Shown here in pieces: positions 47,621-58,632 of a stretch of 64,000 bases of DNA. Each line of letters begins with the position of its first letter. Position 1 is the first letter of the stretch. A model generated the notes under the pieces. That model worked only from the letters and a program-made list of their open reading frames with translations. It made no database searches and was not told the DNA's origin. The stretch covers positions 28,475,935 through 28,539,934 of the forward strand of contig CM076196.1 in assembly GCA_038277395.1 (NCBI GenBank). The letters run 5' to 3'. Origin of the DNA: Dryocosmus kuriphilus. Lineage: Eukaryota > Arthropoda > Insecta > Hymenoptera > Cynipidae. The position numbers and the translations under genes were made by a program.

Positions 47621-47959
47621 GAATGGGAATGGGTAGGAGGAAGGCTGGATGAAGAAGTTGGAAAAGTTTAAGAGGAAGAAAAGGTCTCATGATCTAAGTA
47701 AAAGTATAAAGTAGAGTCGAGAAAGAAAATATCAATGATAGATTGGTAAAGGCAATATGAAACAAAACTTCCTGCTCTCGATCGCAAGCGTAGAAATATA
47801 AGAGTAGAGAATAAGAAAGATTGTACATACTAGCGATAAGATAGCGATAAGGTATGATATAAGGAACTTGATGTATAGATATTTGTAATGGTTTTGTGAA
47901 GACTCCTAAATCCGTAAAAGGGAGAGAGTATAAATAAACATTGACTGATTGATTGATAT

Positions 47960-48950
47960 TAGTTAGTTAGGTTAGTTTAACATTATATATGGAAATTTAC
48001 TTTTTTGAGAAAGTGGAGACATACCGCCTTCTTGTTTAAAGAATTTATTTCAAATTCTTTTATCTCTTGCATTCTCATTCATGAGAGTGTAACGGAATAG
48101 TCAAAATTTTTGAGCTCTACTTTTTAACTGAGGTTGAGTTCATTAACCAGGCTAACCCAAAAAAAAAATAAAAAGTTGAGAGCATTTAAAAAATTCGATT
48201 TTTTCCTATCAACTGTCGGGCGTTCTCCCCTAAATTATTTTAATATTCTGCCAGTAAAAATAATTATGATTTGATAATTAAAAAATTTTATCAGCCTTTT
48301 CCTTTAACAGTGTTGAAAATACAGTCTTCGAAGTTATTTCCTTTTCTGTTATATGCAAATCGGAATAATATTCGACGGTTGAGTTATATAAACTCATTCT
48401 AATATTTAGATTACAAATACGATATTGTGTTTTCTGAATTTATGCAATAATAATATTTTCTGCTTTTGTAACTTTTGACGAAAATAAAAATCTATATGAG
48501 AAAATATTTCTTATATTCCCTGGACAGACTCTATACGAAGAAATCTGAGTATCAAAACTTTTTTTGGTCATAATATGTAATGCTTATCGTAAAATTTTGG
48601 CGATGTATAAAGTTGCTTTCCTTCAGCGATAAAATAAGGGTGATAGCAAACTCTGGGCTATAAAATATTTATGAGTAATAAAATTCACAACACTCCAAGC
48701 ACAGTATGTATCTATAAAATCCAATAATTTCAGGGTCTTACCTCCTAAAATTTGTATTAACAATAACATTCTTTTATTTAGAACAGAGTGAATGCAAACA
48801 GTATTTTAAAAATTCCCTGACTTCTTCCTGATTTGCGCCTTAACAATAATATTTGAAGACCAGAATTTGCTTTTTAAGACTTTTTAATAGAAATTTACAT
48901 TTTAAAGTGTATCATTCTTAACTGGAATGGAATGGAAGCTTCTAATGTGT
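47960..48950. other. AT-rich spacer
   Basis: Nothing was recognised. Confidence 0.4.
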
Positions 48951-48989
48951 CCCCTGAGGGTTTAAATTGTTTTTTGTATTTCTTCACTA

Positions 48990-49222
48990 TTCCTTTGCAC
49001 ACCCCCCACACACATACTTTGGTGGAGGGAGGGGGACCTACAGTTTAAGGTGGGTTCCGAACCACCAAGAACAACGGCTTAAAGTACTTAGAGAACCTTT
49101 TTCTCTAGAGATACTGGCGCCACGATATACCGGAGATGAACACCTCCCTTGCTAGGCAAGTGTTCACCGCGTGTGCCGCCGAGGTTCTTCCAGAGTGCGA
49201 TGCGGGAATCGAACCAGCAAGC
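48990..49222 (-). repeat. SINE-like or tRNA-related repeat (uncertain)
   Basis: On the minus strand there is a pol III B-box-like GGTTCGATTCC (about 49205-49215), within a segment that is more GC-rich than its surroundings and ends in an A-rich run at 49222 on the plus strand. No clear A box or cloverleaf was found, so it is not a tRNA gene. It abuts, and probably truncates, the Harbinger-like inverted repeat. Confidence 0.3.
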
Positions 49223-49517
49223 AAAAAATATAGTAACGATAAGTCAAAAGTGTGTAGGTGAGTAATACTGACATGTGTATAAAGTATCAATTATTATAAG
49301 AAATTTTCAATAATGAATGTACAAAGTTTACATCTTAATATGGAACATAACCTCAAATGCTTGACTGTACTGCATGCTATTCATTCCATTTTTCCGTTTA
49401 TTGTATCTGTTTTTAATTCACATCAAGTATAATTATCTATAAATGGTTAATATTTTACGAATTTCTTCAAAAAGAAGTAATTTTATTCTGTTTCAGGTCG
49501 CTACCATCGATCGTGAA
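49221..49517 (+). repeat. Harbinger inverted repeat, left, carrying the transposase leader
   Basis: It matches 61885-62181 inverted at equal length (297 bp). It contains GATAAGTCAAAAGTGTGTAG, TAAACTTTGTACATTCATTA (inverted in the other copy), a splice acceptor TATTCTGTTTCAG and the leader GTCGCTACC just before the first codons. The start codon is ATC here instead of ATG. Confidence 0.9.
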
Positions 49518-50516
49518 CATTTTGGAGTAAGCATATTAAATTATTTAATTGCGAATATTGTGTAAACAGTAATATGCATTAGTTATATATTTAACTAATG
49601 TAATTTTTGTTTAGGATGTTGCAGAAATGTCTGGATCAAACCAATTGTCATCCTCTGATGAAAGTAGTGATGACGATTTACTGGCGTTATATCTTTTGAT
49701 GCGTAGACCAAAGTGACAAGTCCAAAGAAGATATTGGGTTCATCCGTTTTGGAAGCGACGAAAAAGAACTAGGTAGAAAATGAACTTAATTTTTTCACAT
49801 TGAATATTGCATACATTGCACGGGTTGCAAAAGGAAGATGTGTCTAAAATACTATTCTTTTCCGTATAAATCATTTTGATAATTCGTGAAATATATTTAT
49901 TGCAGGAGTTCATGAAACTCTTTATAAGGAAATGGCCATGGTTGATCCACGTATGTTCAGGGTATATTTAAGAATGACCGTGACTCAGTATGAAGATCTC
50001 CTTGTACTATAGTGGCTCCAAAAGTAATGAGTGCTCCCACAAGATGTGACGTTCTCAACCCATCAGAAAAATTAATGCTGACATTAAGGTAAATATTGTG
50101 GAAAATATTTTAAATGAAGAGTATTGTAACGTAATTCTAACTTAAAATTCCATCTCTTCATTTTATTCAAGAAATATTAGAACTAAATATTTTTTCGCTC
50201 TGCAATTATATTCTTTATCTAAATTGAAATACATGAGTAGAACAAAAACTTGTATAGTTGTAATAATTTATTTATAAAAGAAGTAATTTCAATTCTATCA
50301 TCTAAATAAACCAAAAAAGATAAGCGAAAAAATGTACAATTATATTATTTGTTGAATAAAATGAAGAATTATAATTTTGAAATTATATTTTTATTATAAA
50401 GTACAAATTAAAAAATTAATATATTATATTTTGCAAGGTTTTGCATTATAAAATATTTGCTTCTTTGCGTTTTATATGCATTGAAATTATTTAACTGCAC
50501 TCCCTGCTGCAAGGAC

Positions 50517-50735
50517 CTGATCGGATCTGATCAAGATTTTGATCCCGATCAGATCTGATCAGATTCATACACGTTTCTGTCTCCTGTTTCCGTCATCGAA
50601 TCTGATCAAGTTTCGATCGTGTTCTTATGATCGAATCTGATCAAGTGTCAATCGTGTTCCTATGATCGAATCTGATCAAATGTACATGTACATTTCTGAT
50701 TGGATTTGATTGGGATTGGATTTGATTGGTTTTGA
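50517..50735. repeat. Left subterminal GATC-palindrome cluster
   Basis: CTGATCGGATCTGATC-like words recur about ten times, including GATCCCGATCAGATCTGATC and several GATCGAATCTGATCAA. This is the counterpart of the array at 57050-57365. Confidence 0.8.
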
Positions 50736-51121
50736 TGAAATATACTTAACCATTAATAACGAATTATTATGCTAGTATGAAAGTGTTTTATTGCATATTT
50801 ATACATTTCGTAGTTTGTCAGAATTTGTCGAGGTCTCCATCTGATAACTCCATGTCCGAAGCTGAAAAAAGAAAATTGTTACTAAATTGTAACTAAGAAA
50901 AGCAGTGGAAAGAGTTGCCCGAGCCAGAGCTCGAGAACCAACCATGCTCAACCAGTCGAGCGAGCCCCTTATATCGACGGTACACGTGTTCTCACTTGCG
51001 GGAGATTGATTTCGTGTCAGCCACCTAACGTGCACGGCTGGTACCTCGCTCCTTCGTGCGGATGCTCCCTGTCATCCCAGTTCCTGTAGGTACCTGAACA
51101 GGTTCGTAAGAAGAGCCCGTG

Positions 51122-51580
51122 TCCGGGCACCATATTTTTAAGAACGGCATCCTGATCCGGTTCGTATGTGACTCTGATCCAATTGGAGAAAAAGCACAAA
51201 TTGATGTTGACGCGAATATTAGGACATTCGATCGGTGTGTGTACAATGATCAGGTATATCGAAGTACGTTGTATCAACGTTCAAAAGAAAATGATGATAC
51301 GGTTGTTATGCTAAGAAATAATACAGTATTACAAATTGTACGATTTGAGTGTCGGGAAAACCATTGTTACATTGTAGGCCATCAATTCATCACTGCCCCA
51401 GCACATGTCAGGAGTAGTAATGTCGAAGCCCAATTAAGTCATTACCGACAAGTTGTTGATATTTTAGGCGACAATGAAGTAATAACTGGTATTGAAAACA
51501 TAAAAAGAAAACTTGTTAATGTCAAAGTCAATAATTTACATTATGTTGTAATGATGCCAAATTGCTTTGAGGTTCAATAA
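51122..51580 (+). CDS. Unknown protein, about 150 codons open, no ATG at its start
   Basis: The frame is open from just after a stop at about 51107 to TAA at 51578-51580, but its first codon at 51119 is GTG. It may therefore be the last exon of a spliced gene; an acceptor-like AG occurs at 51140-51141 (TTTTTAAG). The protein is soluble-looking and mixed in composition: RCVYNDQVYRSTLYQRS, then DDTVVMLRNNTVLQIVRFEC, CYIVGHQF and a final NNLHYVVMMPNCFEVQ. It resembles, loosely, C-terminal modules found in some large transposon-encoded proteins, but I do not recognise the family. It lies within the left arm of the hAT-like element, with no other gene nearby. It is notable for lacking stops where neighbours are decayed. 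Confidence 0.4.
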   Translation, partial: SGHHIFKNGILIRFVCDSDPIGEKAQIDVDANIRTFDRCVYNDQVYRSTLYQRSKENDDTVVMLRNNTVLQIVRFECRENHCYIVGHQFITAPAHVRSSNVEAQLSHYRQVVDILGDNEVITGIENIKRKLVNVKVNNLHYVVMMPNCFEVQ

Positions 51581-53783
51581 ACCGACATCGACCGACCCAC
51601 ATATTCATGTCACATAATATTTATTACTATTAATTCATTTTATGTATTATTATTACAAAAATCCGCGCGTTAAGACATGTGAGTCAGGGACCTGGTACGA
51701 ATCCAGGAGTGAGTTAAAATAGGACGTTCTGTATACTCAAAGTTCGAAACAGACCTTTCATGGGTTTAACAGGTAAGGAGTCGAAACCCAAAATGCGGGT
51801 GACAGTTTCGTACCTTCAAGGAACTTATTGTAGTAGGTCTGAAAGTATAATAGATCCTCATAATTTCCACTCTGTTAACGTGCTCATCCCTAGGATGCTA
51901 AATCTATTTCAGTCTCCCAAATTTGTCTTCAGAAGAGAGTTTAAATGTGAAAGATGGAAATTTGAGTCGCACCTTGAGTAGAAGAGAACCCATTTCAACT
52001 TGAATGGAGATGAGTGGAAAATCATTTCCTCTCATTAATTTTAAATCCATGGAGAGTGACAATTTAAATTCCTGAAGCTCAGATTTAAAATAGCAGGGCT
52101 ACTTTATGGCGCCACCTATACAAATAATTTATAACTAACAATAAAAAATAAACTAGTTTAACTTTAAAATACTTTTATTTTAGTTACTAATAAAATAGTT
52201 TTTTCTATCTCTAGGTCCATAAAAAAAAAAAAGAAGAAATGACGATTTTGATGTTATAATCGTTTTAGTCAATGACTAGTGACTACTGTTTAAACGTTTT
52301 GGTACACAATGCAGACACTTGATAAATGGTTAGGAAATCAAATTTGGTGAAGAAATAAAAGAAAATAAAAATAATAAAAAATGACACTTGAGCAGTTTTT
52401 AGTATTTAAATCCGCCTTTTTTTATAAATACTTTTTGAAAGATTTCAAACAATCTCGTACAACGACTTTGCAATACTCCGATTTTGTACCGAGTTGAAAA
52501 TAAGATTTGGTAAGGAAAAAATATTAAATTTTTTAACACGGGGTATAATTTTAAGCCGAAAATTACACTAGGAAACAAATTGCCATCCCTGTGGTATTTA
52601 TATTTAAATAATTTTAAATATATGTGGTCCTTCCCCTTCATTTGATACTGTTATAGACTCTGATTGGATTATTATAGTAATTCACATTATCTTTAAAATA
52701 AGATGCAAATATAATTGTCATTTACGAAAAACGTGCATAAGATTTTTTTACATGCTTGAAAGATAAATTTTGTTTCGAGTTTTCAAAGTACTCAACATCA
52801 TTTTAATTTTGGTTGAAATTACGTGAATAAGAAAATTAAATCTAAATACAAACAGATACCGATAAAATTCTAAGACTTTTGAACCTTGTGAGTGTCGAAA
52901 CGTAAAGATCCGTTAAAAACTACACATCGAAAATTTGGACGATTCCATGAAACTTTCATGAATGATATTGTAAATAAAATAATATAATTTCCATGATAAA
53001 CAATGATGATTCTATCATATACTTTAAATTAATTTCGCATTAAAAATGTTACTTTCCGATATTTAAAGTAGGTTTTATTTATAGCAAAGATTTCGACTTT
53101 AGGTTGATAAGTGCGAAAGAGACAAACTTATGGAAGTTGTGCTTCGTGTCGATTTTCGCCTGATAACATTATAGTCTATACTATACATAGACTACGAGTA
53201 TGCTATATACTATATACTATACACCTTTTCAGGCTTGAGCTGCTTGCTTATAATAATTGAAGCTCGAATTTAAGTCCCAAGTAATACATTTTTACAGATT
53301 TGTAAGGTTTGTAGCTGTATCGGGCTGTAGGTCTTTCAAGATGAGTGACGAATGGGCAATAAGAACTTAGAAGTTTCACTTCTAGGGAAGAGAAAATTAA
53401 CCGTAGGCTGGAGTCCTTGTCCTTTTCTGATCTAGCCTCTAGCAGCCACGTTATGCCGTTGTACTCCTTCTAGGTCCTGTCCATTTATTTATCAAAACTT
53501 GTATCTAATGGCAAAATTTCTGCTAATTCTGAAAGTCGAGGGTGTTTCTTCGAAAAAACGGTTGAATTTCGAAACATTCGCACTTTAATTGGCTAAAAGC
53601 TACCAGGAGGTTCGTATCCAGGCTCTCGACCCTCACGTTGAGGGTCCTATTGCACGCTGGTTGTAGATATTTAAACGTGTAATAGATTATCACCACAAAA
53701 TATTCTTCGCTTAATTATTAATTGATTATAATTATTATATGATTAACAAAAATAGGGAATTATTTTCTCCGGAAATGGAAAAT

Positions 53784-53824
<41 letters not shown>
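53784..53824. repeat. G41 homopolymer
   Basis: An unbroken run of 41 G. Read lengths and polymerase slippage make the exact number uncertain. Poly-Pro reading frames opposite it are not genes. Confidence 0.9.
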
Positions 53825-53827
<3 letters not shown>

Positions 53828-54185
53828 TGTCCTGTAGCTCGAAAATCGTTTTTTGGACCACCCTAATATATATATTTTAATAAAATAACGATTAATTATA
53901 ACAAGAAAATTGAAGAAAAGATAGCAAAACATCATTTAATATTGCTTTGCAGTTACAGATTTCGTTTATTATTGCAAATATTCTCCGATTTTGATCATCT
54001 TTTTCTACAGTGTACAAAATCGGATAAGTGCTATTATTTTTTGCACAAGACTTCTCAACATGCTCCATTAGCTCAGAACTCTCAGAAGGTTTAGACTTTA
54101 GTTAGGGTTCGCCTCTTTGTATTTGCGGATTTCCGATCTTTTCAGTGTTACGTGCACTAGCATTAAGATACAGTTAAATTAAGTA

Positions 54186-54235
54186 TTTATATATATATAT
54201 ATAATATAATAATAATAATAAAATAATAATAAAAA
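54186..54235. repeat. (TA)n followed by (TAA)n microsatellite
   Basis: TATATATATATATA is followed by repeated AATAATAAT, directly outside the left foldback arm. Confidence 0.85.
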
Positions 54236-56441
54236 AATAAAGTACATAAATTAGTTATTAGTAGTTATAATAGTGTATTGGGAAATTATTAAAGCCTAAC
54301 TAATGTAAAATGTAATAAAAATTAACTTTAAACATTATTTCTATAACAATTTAGATAATAAACTTATCGAAAATTACTACCTATTTCAAAACTTGTCATC
54401 CCCCACTGATTATTCAGGTTTTACCCATTTTGCGTGTTAACTGTTAACAAGTACTATTATGAGTGGGCGCACTCGAATTGGGCACACGGTCAACCACCCT
54501 CAGAGTCTAAGACCTGAATTCGGCACAGAGCTGAGGCAGGTAGTTTTCGGCGAGCACGAATTGGGCACAAGGGATCTTCAGGTAGGAGAGAATGCTTCAA
54601 AGGAAGACTTGACACTCCTTAATATTGATATAGAAAACTTTGTAGCGATGTACATTTTCAATGTCAAGTTAAAAATATTATTAAACAGCTGGAAAAGGGG
54701 TTGCGGGATGTGGGGTACTTCTATCTTCAGACACTTGGTAATGGCCAAATTGGTTCTTTAAAATGCATAAGAACACTTGAAAATACATTAAAACACTTGG
54801 AAATGGGGAAATTACCTTGTTCTTTAAAATAAAGTGCTGAATATACTCGTAAAATTATATTACAAGTGATTACTTTTGTCACGAGCGGAACTGGAGTGCA
54901 CCGACTTAAGCAGGGTTAGGCGTCATTGTTCTCTAGTCCTGTGCCGAATTCGGGCCAAAATTTTAGAGGGCCCACCGACTAGCAGGTCAAACACGGACCG
55001 TATGCCGAATTCGGGTGCACTGATTATGAGTATTATTTGACTGAAGAAGGTCTTCCAATGTACTTTGTACTATTTCTGTTAAGAGACGCATAGTTTTCGT
55101 TATTAACATGAAAAATTCTATTAAAAATAGAGAAATACATTTACCGGCTAAACTATCCGAAATGTGAAAAAACGTTAAAAAGACAAATTGTTGAACTTTG
55201 AATGATCTGAAAATATTATTTAAACAATTTTTGATAAGGCACATAGTTTTCGCTTTAATCGTAAATAATGGTATAGCAAAATTAGAAATTCCATTTTCCA
55301 GCCAAACTATGCAAAATATGATCCTTTTTACATTCTCATCAGAGAAGATATTAGATTTATGTAAAATTTGACCCCCCCCCCCCCCCCATTTTCAACAAAT
55401 CTCCACGTTTTGAGACCCCCTGAGAAAGAAAAAAGGGTTTTTACGACGGTGTCTGCAGGCTGATTTTTAAATTCTGCTTTATTATGCGGAGAAAAGACGT
55501 TCAAAAGTATATAGGTTTGCATTAAACTTTACCTAGCAAAAAAAATTATTAAAATATTATTAAATCGCATTTGGTTTATCCGCATTGAATTTGAAACAGC
55601 GAGTCGAAAATTTGTATACGTCGCATTAAAAAGTATTGGTTCACGTTAAAATCATCCATGCCAAATGCGAACATTAAAAATATTTCTTCAAAAGCATAAA
55701 AAAGTAGTTTAATGCAAACCTATATACTTTTGAACGTCTTTTCTCCGCATAATAAAGCAGAATTTAAAAATCAGCCTGCAGACACCGTCGTAAAAACATT
55801 TTTTTTTATTACTCAGGGGGTCTCAAAACGTGGAGATTTGATGAAAATGGGGGGGGGGGGGGGGGGGGGGGGCAAATTTTACATAGATCTAATATCTTCT
55901 CTGATGAGAATGTAAAAAGGATCATATTTTGCATAGTTTGGCTGGAAAATGGAATTTCTAATTTTGCAATACCATTATTTACGATTAAAGCGAAAACTAT
56001 GTGCCTTATCAAAAATTGTCTAAATAATATTTTCAGATCATTCAGAGTTCAACACTTTGTCTTTTTAAAGTTTTTTCACATTTCGGATAGTTTAGCCGGT
56101 AAATGTATTTCTCTATTTTTAATAGAATTTTTCATGTTAGTAACGAAAACTATGCGTCTCTTAACAGAAATAGTACAAAGTACATTGGAAGACCTTCTTC
56201 AGTCAAATAATACTCATAATAGTACTTGTTAACAGTTAACACGCAAAATGGGTAAAATCTGAATAATCAGTGGGGGATGATAAGTTTTGAAATAGGTTGT
56301 AATTTTCGATAAGTTTATTATCTAAATTGTTATAGAAATAATGTTTAAAGTTAAATTTTATTACATTTTACATTAGTTAGGCTTTAATAATTTCCCAATA
56401 CACTACTATAACTACCAATAACTAATTTATGTACTTTATTA
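54236..56441. mobile_element. Foldback element, ~730-bp arms
   Basis: Both ends are AATAAAGTACATAAATTAG (inverted). The arms are 54236-55530 (interrupted by a 559-bp MITE) and about 55707-56441, around a ~175-bp centre. Shared blocks include GTGTTAACTGTTAACAAGTA, AAAATTGTTTAAATAATATT-type sequence and TATATAGGTTTGCATTAAAC. The left arm has C16 (about 55372-55387) where the right arm has G24 (about 55849-55872). No transposase was recognised. Small open frames of 65-85 codons in the arms are mirror copies of each other. Confidence 0.88.
54464..55022. mobile_element. 559-bp hAT-type MITE in the left foldback arm
   Basis: It is flanked by ATTATGAG on both sides (54456-54463 and 55023-55030). 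The ends are TGGGCGCACTCGAATTGGGC and the complement of CAGTGCACCCGAATTCGGC, related but imperfect. The right foldback arm has a single uninterrupted ATTATGAG (inverted, near 56215), the empty site. GCCGAATTCGGG-type words recur inside. Confidence 0.88.
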
Positions 56442-57049
56442 CGGAATAAATAAATTCAATAACGATTATCGAGGGCCACCAAGCTTTAATTTAAGTCTTA
56501 AGATTATGCATTCCGGAACTAAATTATTTAGCTCCGGTACGAGTAGGGACAATTTATTTCAACTCAGGTACGGTTCGAAATTCTATAATGGAAAATAATT
56601 TCCACTCCGACAGAAATAAGCCCTCAGTTTACTTATTCTTAAACCAGCCGGAAGAAATAAAATCTCTCGAATTTTAAAATCCCACTGATGTAAAATGGTT
56701 GAGTCCTATAACAGGTCAACTCATAAATTAAACCCTAGGCGAGAATTTGTTTGTAAATCCAATCTGGAACTTCATAACCAGGTAAACTTAAAATCCATCT
56801 CGGTTTCTAAGCACTCATAGCGTCATTTACAACCGTACCTGAGGCTTACCGACCCCGCTGTATCTAGTTTTGAATTTCCAAGGAGGAAAATCAAACCGGA
56901 GTAAAACTACAGTACCGGGTCCCTGATGTGAGTACGGCATAGAATGTATCATAGTGTGAAATTTGTCCAGGTACATGTAATATATGTGAAAAGACTTGTA
57001 TTATATAAAAATGTATAGTCATTTTAAAACCTGATCTCAGCCTAATCGA

Positions 57050-57365
57050 ATATAATCCATAATTATGAAATGATGAAAGCCTGATCGAAGCCTGATTGGA
57101 TTTGATCAGAAATTTCAAAACGTGATCGAACCCTGATCGGGTCTGATTAGGAATTCCAACATCTGATTAACGCCTGATCGGATCTGATTGGAAATTCCAA
57201 AACCTGATCGAAGCCTGATCGGATTTGATTAGGAATTCCAAAACCTGATCGAAGCCTGATCGGATCTGATCGAAAATTTCGATACATGATCGAAGCATGA
57301 TCGGATTTGATCGGAAATCCTGAATGCTGATCGAATCTGATTGGATATGATCGAGTTTCGATCAA
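57050..57365. repeat. Right subterminal array, ~42-bp TGATCG units
   Basis: About seven diverged units of CCTGATCGAAGCCTGATCGG followed by ATTTGATTAGGAATTCC. AAAACCTGATCGAAG starts at about 57199 and 57240. It directly precedes the element's right end. Confidence 0.85.
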
Positions 57366-58632
57366 ATTTTTGCAGCAGGGCTGTTTACATGTTTGTAGGT
57401 ATCTGGCAACTGGTGAAAGTTTCATCTCACTCCAAGGACAGTTCCGTGTTGGAGTAAGCACAATCCAGAAATATGTTTCGAAAGTATTAAAAACCATTTG
57501 GGAAACACTGCAACCACTTGTACTAAAAATGCCAGATTGTTCAGAGGAATGGCAACAAATCATTGGTGACTTCAATGAGAAGTGGCAATTTCCTCATTGT
57601 TGGGGAGCAATGGACGGAAAGCACGTTGTCATGGAGGTAATGTCATTAAAATTTAGGTATATTTTTTTGGATTATTTTGTATGAGAAATGGAATGGTAAA
57701 TATAATAAAGAAAATTTGTTGAATAGTTTTCTAACTCTTTACAATTATAATTGAAATAAAAGACGTAACAATGGATGATTAACAAAAAATGATTCTTTTG
57801 CAGGCTGAGGCTCACAGTGGTTCTGCGAACTTCAATTACAAACACCAGCACAGCTTGAACTTCCTAGCTGTTTGTGACGCAAAGTACAAATATATAATGG
57901 TTGACGTCGGCGCCAGAGGCAGACAAAGCGATGGTGGTGTTTTTAGACACAGTAATTTTGGAAAGAGACTCTTTAATAGATCTCTTAATCTCCCTCTCCC
58001 TTCGGAATTATATGCAGGAAGTGCATTAGTACCTCAAGTGTGCGTAGCCGATGAAGCTTTTCCATTAGACATGAATATTATGCGTCCTTTTCCAGGAAGG
58101 TCAAGTGGAAGACTGCCTAATGATCAAAAAGTGTTCAATTACCGACTAAGCAGAGCACGAAGAGTAATTGAAAACTCTTTTGGGATCATGGCGAATCAGT
58201 CGAGGATTTTTCGAACGCCAATTAAAGGGAAAATTGATTTCATTAAGGACGTCATTCTTGGAGCTGTGTGTCTTCACAACTATTTACAGTCTGCAGAAGA
58301 AGATTCAGCAGAAGATGAGCGACAGTATTGTCCAATCAATTTAGTTGACACACTTGAAGATGGTGAAGAAATTGATGGTGAATGGTGTAAAGATTTTCGT
58401 ATGGATGCTTTCGCGCCCAATTGCGCTATTCGAAGGGAAAATTTGTCAGCGATTCTCATCAGGGATGAATTCAAGAACTACTTCATGGAGGAAGGTCAAG
58501 TTCCATGGCAGCAAAGTAGGGTCGATGAAGGTTCCTTCTGACACCTTCGTGTTCAATTACCAAACTTTCGTTCTATCTTAATTCATTGAAATATTTAACG
58601 ATGCATAAAGTGTAACGCCAGTGTTGTATTTT

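Larger units (their letters stand above)
43000..47958 (+). mobile_element. Non-LTR retrotransposon (LINE) copy 2, about 5 kb
   Basis: This is the same family as the LINE at 24590 but with a longer 5' region. The 3' end has CCGTAAAAGGGAGAGAG, then ATAAATAAACA and a TGAT microsatellite (47943-47958). In copy 1 the matching phrase is CGTAAAAGGGAGAATAA. The sense strand is again strongly purine-rich. The 5' limit is set only by the onset of that bias and is approximate. Confidence 0.82.
51685..56925. mobile_element. Second hAT-like element nested in the first, 5.2 kb
   Basis: The ends are CAGGGACCTGGTAC and the complement of CAGGGACCCGGTAC. ATGTGAGT is repeated exactly on both sides (51677-51684 and 56926-56933). 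No transposase was recognised. Its inside holds a 41-bp G run, TA/TAA microsatellites and a 2.2-kb foldback palindrome. Without the foldback it is about 3 kb of AT-rich sequence. The stretch 52020-53700 shows no gene. Confidence 0.9.
50498..57383. mobile_element. hAT-like element with GATC-rich subterminal repeats, 6.9 kb
   Basis: The left end is CACTCCCTGCTGCAA and the right end is the complement of CAGCCCTGCTGCAA. The flanks TTTAACTG (50490-50497) and TTTACATG (57384-57391) match at 6 of 8, an aged 8-bp duplication. It sits in intron 3 of the Harbinger transposase, 8 bp of duplication away from the acceptor. Subterminal arrays of TGATCGGATCTGATC words lie at both ends. The only sizeable open frame is the unknown one at 51122-51580. 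It is itself interrupted by a second hAT-like element; without that it is about 1.64 kb. Confidence 0.82.
49506..58541 (+). pseudogene. PIF/Harbinger (DDE_4) transposase, five exons, broken 5' part
   Basis: Exons: 49506-49526, 49615-49772, about 49905-50088, 57399-57636 and 57804-58541. The first codon is ATC, but an in-frame ATG is at 49627. Exon 2 encodes an acidic start (SSSDESSDDDLLALYLLM) and RRYWVHPFWKRRKR. Exon 3 has YKEMAMVDPRMFRVYLRMTV. Exon 4 has YLATGESFISLQGQFRVGVS and CWGAMDGKHV (first D). Exon 5 has VDVGARGRQSDGGVF (second D), VADEAFPLDMNIMRPFPG and NYRLSRARRVIENSFG (Glu). The last two exons are open for 326 codons. Lesions are all 5': TGA at 49714, a frame problem at the exon 2/3 junction and another near 50007. 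Intron 3 is 7.3 kb because a hAT-like element inserted just before its acceptor. Confidence 0.9.

Noticed and set aside
49190..49225. tRNA gene on the minus strand
   Set aside because: Only a B-box-like GGTTCGATTCC is present; no A box, acceptor stem or cloverleaf.
53735..53935. Proline-rich protein frame, and a similar one at 55809-56012
   Set aside because: Produced by the G/C homopolymers; flanks are non-coding.
54987..56232. Paired frames of 64-85 codons that look like a duplicated gene (54987-55244 and 55999-56232; 55328-55522 and 55712-55915)
   Set aside because: They are the two arms of the foldback palindrome; no family features or independent support.
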